Source: Methanobacteriota archaeon (lineage in GTDB: Archaea > Thermoplasmatota > Poseidoniia > MGIII > CG-Epi1). From it: 12,019 nucleotides of DNA. Made by a program: the position numbers and the translations under genes. Each line of letters begins with the position of its first letter. Position 1 is the stretch's first letter. The stretch spans positions 1-12,019 of the forward strand of contig PCBV01000010.1 in assembly GCA_002731905.1 (NCBI GenBank), in the 5' to 3' direction. Shown piece by piece: positions 7,150 to 12,019 of this stretch. The notes under the pieces are model-generated. The model had not been told where the DNA came from and did no database searches. It was given only the letters and a program-made list of their open reading frames with translations.

Positions 7150-8214
7150 TTACCCGACTACCGGCAGCTGGATGCGGCGCACGAACGCGCATGCCTTGAG
7201 CGCTGCGGCGCCCCCCATTGAGATGGAATCCTCGAGGTCGGCCGGTCCCGCGGCTGCACCGGCGACAAAAACCCCGTCAACCGGGGTCTGCACTGTGTTC
7301 AGTGCGCCGCCCACAGTCTCTATCCAGCCGTGGCATTCGAGCGGCAGGTTGAACATTTCGGCCATCGCGATGGTCCCGTCGCTGGGCTCCATCCCGATTG
7401 AGAGGATAACGACATCCATCAGCACCTCCATTGGCCGTCCCATGGTGGTATCCTCGCCCTTGACCATGACCGAGTCCCCCCGCATGGTGACTTCGCTGAC
7501 GATACCGCGGATGAAGGCGACCTTCTCCTCCTCCTGCGCCTTCCAGTAAAGCTGGTCCTCCCAGAAGCCATACATGCGCATATCGATGTAGAATACAATC
7601 ACTTTGCAGTCGGGCAGCAGTTGTCGGATTTCAATCGCCTCCTTGGTGGCGATGCCGCAGCAGACTTTCGAGCACCACTTGTTTCCCAGTTGTCGGTCGC
7701 GGCTGCCGACACACTGGATGAAGCAGACCTGCTTCGGTGGCTCTCCCGTCGACGGTCGGATGAACTTGCCCGCCTTAAGCATCTTCTCGGCATCGACCAG
7801 CGTGATTACGTCGTCATACTCGTAGTAGCCGTAGCGCTGTGTTTCCTTGCCGGGGTCGAAGTGTTTGAACCCGGTGGCGACAACCACGGCGCCGACCTCG
7901 ACCACTTCGGAGCTGTCGCCCTTCACGAGCGTAATTCGCAGGTCGGGGGCGGTTCCCTCGACGGCAGTGATGGTGCTGCCGAGCCGGATGTCCGCGAGCG
8001 AATCGTTAGTGACGGCGTCAACCATGCGCGCCATCGCGGTCTCGGTATCCTCCATGTCGGGCGTCAGCGCCGCGTAGCTCGCCGAGATGGGGGTGCCACC
8101 CAGCTCGTCTCGCTGTTCCACTAGCACCAGCTCGTATCCCAGATCGACAATGCCGCGCGCCGCCTCAAGGCCGGCTGGCCCGCCGCCGATGACCATTATC
8201 CGGTTATTGCTCAT
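7150..8214 (-). CDS. hdrA: sHdrA, FAD-containing subunit of the sulfur-oxidising heterodisulfide-reductase-like complex
   Basis: 354 residues, the short sHdr form of HdrA and about half the size of methanogen HdrA. The N-terminal dinucleotide-binding motif (VIGGGPAGLEAARG, 8-21) begins an FAD-binding Rossmann fold; EQRDELGG (33-40) and VVVATGFKHFDPG (110-122) are further flavoprotein blocks. An HdrA iron-sulfur motif lies at C164, C168, C181, C185, C186 (QCVGSRD ... WCSKVCC). The C-terminal FAD block is GVFVAGAAAGPADLEDS (314-330). Start ATG 8214 has GGAGG 9 bases upstream and overlaps the hdrB1 stop by 11 bases. It is expected to be the flavin core of a cytoplasmic complex oxidising sulfur bound to LbpA. 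The neighbouring lbpA, hyp and dsrE genes argue for the oxidative sHdr system and against methanogenic CoB-CoM heterodisulfide reduction. Confidence 0.94.
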   Translation of the reverse strand: MSNNRIMVIGGGPAGLEAARGIVDLGYELVLVEQRDELGGTPISASYAALTPDMEDTETAMARMVDAVTNDSLADIRLGSTITAVEGTAPDLRITLVKGDSSEVVEVGAVVVATGFKHFDPGKETQRYGYYEYDDVITLVDAEKMLKAGKFIRPSTGEPPKQVCFIQCVGSRDRQLGNKWCSKVCCGIATKEAIEIRQLLPDCKVIVFYIDMRMYGFWEDQLYWKAQEEEKVAFIRGIVSEVTMRGDSVMVKGEDTTMGRPMEVLMDVVILSIGMEPSDGTIAMAEMFNLPLECHGWIETVGGALNTVQTPVDGVFVAGAAAGPADLEDSISMGGAAALKACAFVRRIQLPVVG

Positions 8215-9424
8215 CCAGGCATTCCTCCCAGGTCAGGTACTCTTCTGGATTATCCTTCAGGTGGTCCGCAACCCTCTCGAATTCCTTCCATGCCTTCACG
8301 TGGTCGATACCCATCAGTTCCAGCAGCGGCTTCATGTCGACGCCATGCCAGTGCAGCTGGCAGATTAGGTAGGGGTGCGCCCCCATCGAGAGCGCGGCGA
8401 ACTGTGCGTCGGACATCACTGGGATGCCGACGTTGCGGTTGTGCGCTTGTGTCGAGAACTGGCTCTTGTCGAGCGTCGTGACGCAGCCAGTATCGTGGGT
8501 CAGCGTGACGTCAGGGTCAGCCTCTTCCTTCATGCGCTCAATTTTGCGGATGGTCGCGAACGAGCGTGAGAAGTCTCGGCTCACCAAGATATGCCTGAAA
8601 CCAAATCCGCAGCAGTCGTGCCAAGTCGAGTAGTCGGCCACTGTCGCCCCCAGCGCCTTGACCAGCCCGGAGACGATGGCGGTGCGCTGCCCGTCGTACA
8701 GGTCTCGGTCATAGATGGCGTCCTCGACCACCAATTTGTGGTAGTGGCAGGCGGGGTGGACGGTCGCGGTGATGTCGGAGAAGTCGTAAATCTGTTTTTT
8801 GGCAATATCATCTCGCATCACATGTACCCACTCGGAGTAGTGTACCACCTCCTCTGGGAAGACGAAGGGCAGTCCGAGCCGCTCTAGGATTTGCCGCACT
8901 TGCGCACGCAATTCGGGGTGGTGCAGCAACTCGTTGCGCACTTCTTTGTAATGGCCGTAGCTGGTGCCGCAGTGGATGAGTGGGAAATAGCCGTCCAGCT
9001 TCGCCTGCGCGAAGTTGCGACAGGCGACCGCCGCCTGCGCTGCTGGATTCGAGGTGGATGAGGCGTAGTAGTTCCAGGCAGTGCAGGAAGTCTGGTCGCG
9101 CGGGTCGTGGTAGTCGAGGCCGAACTGGCGATTCAGCCAGAAAATAGCGGTTGAGTAACCGGGAATATGCCCGCACTGCCCGCATGACTTGTGGTGCCAG
9201 GTGTTCTCGATGGGAATTTTTTTCTTACGGCCGTATTTCGTCTCGACCTCGATAAAAGGCTCGGGCACCCGTTGCACCTCCAGCTCGCCTGCTGCCTCCA
9301 GCTCGAACAGCTGTTCCCGGAGGTCCTCGGTCGGCGGCTCCGCTGGCCGCTCGAATCCACGCTCCGACGCTTTGAGGGGGGCGGATTTGTCCGCCATTTC
9401 CAGCTGGACTGGTGCGCTGGTCAT
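8204..9424 (-). CDS. hdrB1: sHdrB1, CCG-domain subunit of the sHdr complex
   Basis: 406 residues with two CCG-type domains. The first has C81, C84, C114, C135 and C152 (SCGQCG, SCTAWNYY, AVACRNF, IHCGTSYGHY). The second has C226, C271-C272-G273, C314 and C355 (HPACHYH, HDCCGFG, TGCVTTLD, ICQLHWHG). In HdrB, such motifs bind unusual non-cubane [4Fe-4S] clusters that handle disulfide chemistry, so this is a likely site of sulfur-substrate oxidation. About 75 charged residues precede the first motif, making it longer than methanogen HdrB (about 290-300 residues). Start ATG 9424 lies 3 bases after the hdrC1 stop, with GGAGG 8 bases upstream. The stop overlaps hdrA. Histidine-rich surroundings of both clusters are visible; their role is unknown. 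Confidence 0.9.
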   Translation of the reverse strand: MTSAPVQLEMADKSAPLKASERGFERPAEPPTEDLREQLFELEAAGELEVQRVPEPFIEVETKYGRKKKIPIENTWHHKSCGQCGHIPGYSTAIFWLNRQFGLDYHDPRDQTSCTAWNYYASSTSNPAAQAAVACRNFAQAKLDGYFPLIHCGTSYGHYKEVRNELLHHPELRAQVRQILERLGLPFVFPEEVVHYSEWVHVMRDDIAKKQIYDFSDITATVHPACHYHKLVVEDAIYDRDLYDGQRTAIVSGLVKALGATVADYSTWHDCCGFGFRHILVSRDFSRSFATIRKIERMKEEADPDVTLTHDTGCVTTLDKSQFSTQAHNRNVGIPVMSDAQFAALSMGAHPYLICQLHWHGVDMKPLLELMGIDHVKAWKEFERVADHLKDNPEEYLTWEECLDEQ

Positions 9425-9427
9425 CCG

Positions 9428-10150
9428 TCAGTCCTCCAGTATATTGTCAAAATCATCGATATCATATCCATGCTCCTCCAGCAATTCCTCCATGACCTCC
9501 TCGAGAATCATGAAGAGCCCTTCATCTATATTCTCAATCATTTCGAGGTTGCCGGTCAGCTTCCAGATCATGTAGAGTTCCAGTCGGGTCTTCTCACTGA
9601 CATCCCATGCCAGCTCGACGGTGTGCATAGTTTCCGGGGGTATCGCCCGGCGCCAGACGTCGAGATTTTCAGCAACGTCGCGTACGTCCTGCCCCCAGTC
9701 CGGGAAGAAATCAGGCTGTAGCATGTCCGGCGAGACCTGGGTGCCGGTAGACATTATCTTGAAGATGATACGAGAATAGGCCTGCAGCGCCTCCTTGGCG
9801 GAGGCGAGTCCGTTGTTCACCGCCACTTCGCGCATGATGGTGATGATGGCTCCGGGGTTGTTCTCACGCGGACAGCAGGTGCAGGAGAAGCACTGCGAGC
9901 AGTCCCAGACTGAATCGTTGAGCAATTCGTAGAAAGTGTGGACATCCTCGCGTGCCATCACCTGTGCGAAGACGCGTGGGCTGAAGTCGTAGAAGCGCGC
10001 CGAGGGGCAGGCGGCGACGCAGATGCCGCACTCGTAGCAGCCATAGAGCGTCTCCGGGTAGCGCATGTCCTGCGTTACCTGATCGAAAAGCGCCTGTTTT
10101 TCCTCGACCAGCACATCCTGGTATCCTGCATCTTTGTAGAGTGCGAACAT
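9428..10150 (-). CDS. hdrC1: sHdrC1, ferredoxin-like subunit of the sHdr complex
   Basis: 240 residues carrying two iron-sulfur motifs in HdrC arrangement. The first is regular, C38/41/44/48 followed by Pro. The second reads CSQCFSCTCCPR (C84, C87, C90, C92, C93), one residue shorter than the normal C-x2-C-x2-C-x3-C-P spacing; I rechecked this against the bases at 9860-9905. The C-terminal half is helical and ends in a very acidic stretch (about 205-240). The protein probably relays electrons between HdrB1 and HdrA in the cytoplasm. Start ATG 10150 follows the lbpA stop by 3 bases, and the stop precedes hdrB1 by 3 bases. The ribosome binding site is weak (GAGGGG about 15 bases upstream), so translation may be coupled to lbpA. 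Confidence 0.92.
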   Translation of the reverse strand: MFALYKDAGYQDVLVEEKQALFDQVTQDMRYPETLYGCYECGICVAACPSARFYDFSPRVFAQVMAREDVHTFYELLNDSVWDCSQCFSCTCCPRENNPGAIITIMREVAVNNGLASAKEALQAYSRIIFKIMSTGTQVSPDMLQPDFFPDWGQDVRDVAENLDVWRRAIPPETMHTVELAWDVSEKTRLELYMIWKLTGNLEMIENIDEGLFMILEEVMEELLEEHGYDIDDFDNILED

Positions 10151-10153
10151 GCG

Positions 10154-10615
10154 TTACTCTTCAAACCCCTCGCAGTGGATGCAGCTCGCCAGGTCCTTTT
10201 CCTGCATGTAGGCCTCGTAGAGCGTACTTGCCTCCTCGACGCCGACCAGCGTTGCTCGGTCTCCCTCCATGTCGGCTGGTGTGATGCGCACAATCCAGCC
10301 CTCCCCGTAGGGGCTGCGGTTCAGGATGGTAGCGTCGTTGACCACTGCGTCGTTGCGCTCGGTGATATTGCCGGCGAAGGGCGAGCGCACCGGGCCGACC
10401 CATTTCCCGCTCTCGACTGTAGCTACGCTCTTGCCTTTCTTGACTTTCTTGCCCACCTTCTTGGGGCGGCAGTGTATGATCGAACCTGCCAGCGTCTGTG
10501 CGATATCAGTCATCCCGATTTCGACCATGCCGTCATCCAGTTCCCGCACCCAGATGTTGGTCGGCACGTCGTAGAGCAGGTCTGACGGCAGCAGACAGTT
10601 CCGAACTAGCGCCAT
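10154..10615 (-). CDS. lbpA: Lipoate-binding protein of the sHdr pathway (GcvH-like)
   Basis: 153 residues related to glycine-cleavage H protein. The lipoyl-attachment region is ESGKWVGPVRSPFAG (68-82), making K71 the predicted lipoylated lysine, followed by the GcvH-type block NRSPYGEGWIVRI (99-111). No glycine-cleavage genes are nearby, and the gene directly precedes hdrC1. Both facts fit LbpA, which carries sulfur intermediates for the sHdr complex, and argue against a true H protein. A basic patch (KKVGKKVKKGK, 52-62) precedes the lipoyl hairpin. The C-terminus adds CIHC (C145, C148) within SCIHCEGFEE, which I do not expect in GcvH. The ATG at 10615 overlaps the dsrE-like stop by one base (TGATG). 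No lipoate ligase or lipoyl synthase is encoded in the window. Confidence 0.92.
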   Translation of the reverse strand: MALVRNCLLPSDLLYDVPTNIWVRELDDGMVEIGMTDIAQTLAGSIIHCRPKKVGKKVKKGKSVATVESGKWVGPVRSPFAGNITERNDAVVNDATILNRSPYGEGWIVRITPADMEGDRATLVGVEEASTLYEAYMQEKDLASCIHCEGFEE

Positions 10616-10992
10616 CAGTAAGTCAGCACCATGTTGCTTTCTAGGCCTGCCTCGGTCATGTAGGCCGCACCCACCACATCGTTACATTCCTCAATGAGGT
10701 CTTCTTTGGTCATGCCGTGCAACGCTAGCGAGGCGGAGCAGACATACATCTCTACTCCCATCTCTTTCGCATCACGGATGAAATCGATAATCTTCTTCCC
10801 CCCTTCCCGGGCATCCAGGTTCTCGGCAACTCCCTTCTTCATCAGCAGGGTGCCATCAATCTGAAACACCATCCGCGCCTCGCTGTCCATAGCTGCCGCC
10901 ATGGTCGCCATGTAGAATGGCGTCGCGCAGCGCTGCGGCGTGGTGGGGCCAGTGGTCATGAATATTGTTACACTGCCTTCGTCGTCGTCCAT
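10615..10992 (-). CDS. DsrE-family sulfurtransferase
   Basis: 125 residues with the small DsrE/F alpha/beta fold. The N-terminus has VTIFMTTGPTTPQRCATPFYMA (8-29), followed by an amphipathic helix and a hydrophobic strand. The probable persulfide-carrying cysteine is C85 in VEMYVCSASLALHG (80-93), the position of the active cysteine in DsrE/TusD-type proteins; C22 and C103 are further cysteines. It is expected to move sulfane sulfur towards LbpA/sHdr in the cytoplasm. Start ATG 10992 has AAGGAAAA immediately upstream and lies 24 bases from the arsR stop. The stop overlaps lbpA by one base. The subtype (DsrE, or one of the DsrE3 groups often found with sHdr) cannot be fixed by eye. No tusA or rhodanese gene is present in the window. 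Confidence 0.85.
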   Translation of the reverse strand: MDDDEGSVTIFMTTGPTTPQRCATPFYMATMAAAMDSEARMVFQIDGTLLMKKGVAENLDAREGGKKIIDFIRDAKEMGVEMYVCSASLALHGMTKEDLIEECNDVVGAAYMTEAGLESNMVLTY

Positions 10993-11016
10993 TTTTCCTT
11001 GCGTGGTAATTCCCTT

Positions 11017-11382
11017 TCAGGAATGAATTCGTTCCTCCCCGGTTTCCTGATTCACAACGCCGAAGTCGAAATCCCATTCCCCGGAATCCAGCTTCTCTTG
11101 GACCTCAGCCATGCAATCCAGAATCTTGATGATGAAATTGTTTGCCAGTGAGTAGTAGTACCGGGTCCCCTCCTGTCGGAAGGTGACAATATCCCGTTCA
11201 TAGAGTACTTTGAGGTGCTGGCTGGTCACCGGCTGGAGCAGGTCGAATTCCCGTTGGATCTGCCCCACGGTCCTTTCCCCATGTTCGAGGAGTTCGACAA
11301 TCTTCAATCGGTCGGGATGGCCAAGGGTCTTTAGGATACGGGCAGCAGTCTGGATGAATTCAGTCGAAATTGTGGCTGCCAT
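11017..11382 (-). CDS. ArsR-family winged-helix transcriptional regulator (sHdrR-like position)
   Basis: 121 residues. The winged helix-turn-helix spans about 16-79: LGHPDRLKIVELLEHGERTVGQI, then the recognition helix around QPVTSQHLKVLYERDIV, then the wing RQEGTRYYYSL. The C-terminal helix ends in an acidic tail. It is the first gene of the tightly packed run and probably controls it, as the ArsR-type sHdrR does in Hyphomicrobium. The metal-site motif ELCVCDL of classical ArsR is absent. Only one cysteine (C90) exists, so the two-cysteine sulfide/persulfide sensor of BigR, SqrR and sHdrR is missing; the signal is unknown. ATG 11382 has no ribosome binding site, while TATA-like sequences lie upstream, suggesting a short-leader transcript. 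The nearby repeats may be its operators. Confidence 0.92.
   Translation of the reverse strand: MAATISTEFIQTAARILKTLGHPDRLKIVELLEHGERTVGQIQREFDLLQPVTSQHLKVLYERDIVTFRQEGTRYYYSLANNFIIKILDCMAEVQEKLDSGEWDFDFGVVNQETGEERIHS
11019..11036. repeat. 18-base near-perfect palindrome at the arsR/dsrE junction
   Basis: AGGAATGAATTCGTTCCT is self-complementary except for one mismatched base pair (11024 with 11031). It covers the last codons of arsR and lies 27-44 bases upstream of the dsrE-like ATG. With no loop it would make a poor RNA hairpin, so a dimeric DNA-binding protein such as the adjacent ArsR regulator is a more natural reader. It could also be a chance feature of the coding sequence. Confidence 0.4.
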
Positions 11383-11404
11383 AGTTCACTGGTTAATCTT
11401 CGGC

Positions 11405-11453
11405 CGGCCACTATATAGAAAAACCTGTATATAATGTAATCTGTATATTTAAG
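11405..11453 (-). promoter_or_regulatory. Probable promoter and operator region of the arsR-sHdr operon
   Basis: This AT-rich island lies in a GC-rich window upstream of arsR. Read on the minus strand, TTAAATATA (11453-11445) resembles an archaeal TATA box, and a second element, the palindrome CTATATAG (11418-11411), is centred 32 bases before the arsR ATG, about right for a short-leader archaeal transcript. ATATACAG occurs twice (11448-11441 and 11432-11425), exactly 16 bases apart. Such repeats beside an autoregulated ArsR gene are candidate binding sites. No bacterial -35 element is evident. Promoter function is inferred; the repeats are directly visible. Confidence 0.5.
11425..11448. repeat. 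Two direct copies of CTGTATAT, 16-base period
   Basis: CTGTATAT is found at 11425-11432 and again at 11441-11448 on the plus strand, with an 8-base spacer. The centre-to-centre distance of 16 bases is about one and a half helical turns. The repeats overlap the presumed arsR promoter, so a protein bound here could block transcription start. An operator role is inferred only from position. Confidence 0.6.
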
Positions 11454-11492
11454 GCATCCGCAGTTTCCGTACCGTGTAATTTGCTGTCAGGC

Positions 11493-12008
11493 TCAGACGA
11501 ATAGCTGGATGTCTGCGTCCGCCGCGAATTCGAGGAATGTCGCTGCACCGCCGATATCGACGCCGTCGATAAAATCGTCTTTCTTGAAGCCGAAGACGTC
11601 CATTGTCATCTGACAGCCTATCAGCTTCACGCCGCTTTCGAGGCAGATGTCGCGCAGCTCTTCAACGGTTGCGACGCCCTTGTTCTTGAAAGTTTTCTTC
11701 ATCAGCGAAGTGGCGACTGTCTCGAAGCCGGGGACATTTCCGCTCACGATGTTGGGGATAGGCCAGCTGAGGTTCTGGAACCCCTCCGGGCCGAAAGGCA
11801 TCTTCATCGGCATCGCGGGGTTGCCCGCCGGCGAAACGCTCGCCTTGATTTTCTTCTTCAGCAACGTCAGCCCGTAGAATGTGAAGAAGACTGCCACTTC
11901 CATCTCCATCGCCACCGCGGTCGAGGCAAGGATAAAGGGAGGATAGGCCCAGTCTAGCGTTCCTTTGGAGGCAATCAACGCCATACGCTTGGTTCCGTTT
12001 TCACCCAT
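11493..12008 (-). CDS. DsrE2-like (DsrE/F/H superfamily) sulfur-carrier protein
   Basis: 171 residues. The N-terminal part reads ALIASKGTLDWAYPPFILAS (10-29) followed by a hydrophobic segment ending VAVFFTFYGLTLL (38-50). The C-terminal part has GVKLIGCQMTMDVFGFKKDD (126-145) and GVDIGGAATFLEF (149-161), blocks typical of DsrE2-type proteins. C132 is the likely sulfur-binding cysteine; C122 is a second. A mobile Met/Pro/Gly-rich stretch at 58-90 separates the two halves. DsrE2 proteins are commonly linked to sulfur-oxidation loci as sulfur donors. The ATG at 12008 lies 11 bases from the window edge with a purine-rich lead (GAGAAAAAA); an internal Met at residue 9 is an alternative start, and upstream extension cannot be excluded. 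A 110-base gap separates it from arsR, so it may be a separate transcript. Confidence 0.88.
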   Translation of the reverse strand: MGENGTKRMALIASKGTLDWAYPPFILASTAVAMEMEVAVFFTFYGLTLLKKKIKASVSPAGNPAMPMKMPFGPEGFQNLSWPIPNIVSGNVPGFETVATSLMKKTFKNKGVATVEELRDICLESGVKLIGCQMTMDVFGFKKDDFIDGVDIGGAATFLEFAADADIQLFV

Positions 12009-12019
12009 TTTTTTCTCGT

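Larger units (their letters stand above)
11383..11492. other. Only substantial intergenic gap, between dsrE2-like gene and arsR
   Basis: 110 bases without a gene. Besides the TATA-like elements and direct repeats it holds a GGCCGGCC palindrome at 11402-11409, just downstream of CTATATAG in the transcription direction and 27-20 bases before the arsR start. I see no hairpin followed by a T-run after the dsrE2-like stop, so no convincing intrinsic terminator for that gene; a short T-rich run (GGTTTTTCT, minus strand, about 11424-11416) lacks a preceding stem. Confidence 0.6.

Noticed and set aside
9428..10150. Methanogenic heterodisulfide reductase (CoB-CoM) locus
   Set aside because: The HdrA is short, LbpA, DsrE and hyp genes are interleaved, and no hydrogenase or methanogenesis gene is present.
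10154..10615. Glycine cleavage H protein
   Set aside because: The lipoyl domain is similar, but it is coupled to dsrE and hdrC1, no gcvT/gcvP is nearby, and it has an unusual CxxC tail.
11416..11492. Intrinsic terminator after the dsrE2-like gene
   Set aside because: A short T-run exists, but I found no stable stem before it.
1..12019. CRISPR arrays, tRNA/rRNA genes, insertion sequences or attachment sites
   Set aside because: No regularly spaced long repeats, cloverleaf-like segments, transposase-like proteins or terminal inverted repeats were seen; the window is almost entirely coding on one strand.

Overview
All 13 genes recognised here lie on the minus strand, so the biological order runs from the right edge (12019) to the left edge (1). 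Together they form a compact sulfur-oxidation cluster of the sulfur-oxidising heterodisulfide-reductase-like (sHdr) type. The order is dsrE2-like, ArsR regulator, dsrE-like, lbpA, hdrC1, hdrB1, hdrA, sHdr 'hyp' (hdrH), fused hdrC-hdrB (hdrB3-like), etfB, etfA, membrane Fe-S ETF:quinone oxidoreductase (EMO-like), and a fused four-cluster ferredoxin/NrfD membrane protein that runs off the left edge. From arsR onward the genes overlap or are separated by at most 24 bases. The only clear intergenic region is 11383-11492.

How the parts probably work together: DsrE-family sulfurtransferases deliver persulfide sulfur. LbpA carries the substrate on a lipoyl-lysine. HdrC1/B1/A with HdrH and the HdrCB fusion oxidise it, in the accepted model to sulfite. 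EtfAB collects the electrons, and the EMO-like protein passes them to membrane quinone. The last gene, missed by a simple closed-ORF search because it has a GTG start and no stop inside the window, resembles the electron-transfer and membrane subunits of PsrABC/SoeABC-type molybdoenzymes, here in one chain. A sulfite-oxidising SoeA-like catalytic subunit just beyond the left edge is a reasonable but unproven expectation. If it is there, the locus would cover lipoate-bound sulfur through sulfite to sulfate with two quinone-reducing branches.

Organism: GC-rich DNA with G+A-rich ribosome binding sites before most internal genes. The first operon gene, arsR, has no ribosome binding site, and TATA-like elements sit about 25-70 bases upstream of it. 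That pattern (short-leader first gene, Shine-Dalgarno internal genes, TATA box) fits an archaeon, but a bacterium is not excluded and no taxon can be named from this window. The layout (hyp plus an HdrCB fusion plus etfBA plus emo) matches what I recall as the type II sHdr cluster.

Points deserving attention: the EMO gene has no usable ATG/GTG/TTG start for its first membrane helix, and removing one G restores a start that overlaps the etfA stop; the ferredoxin-NrfD fusion; the altered cysteine spacing in HdrC1; the ArsR protein without the usual sulfide-sensing cysteine pair; and two candidate operators around arsR.
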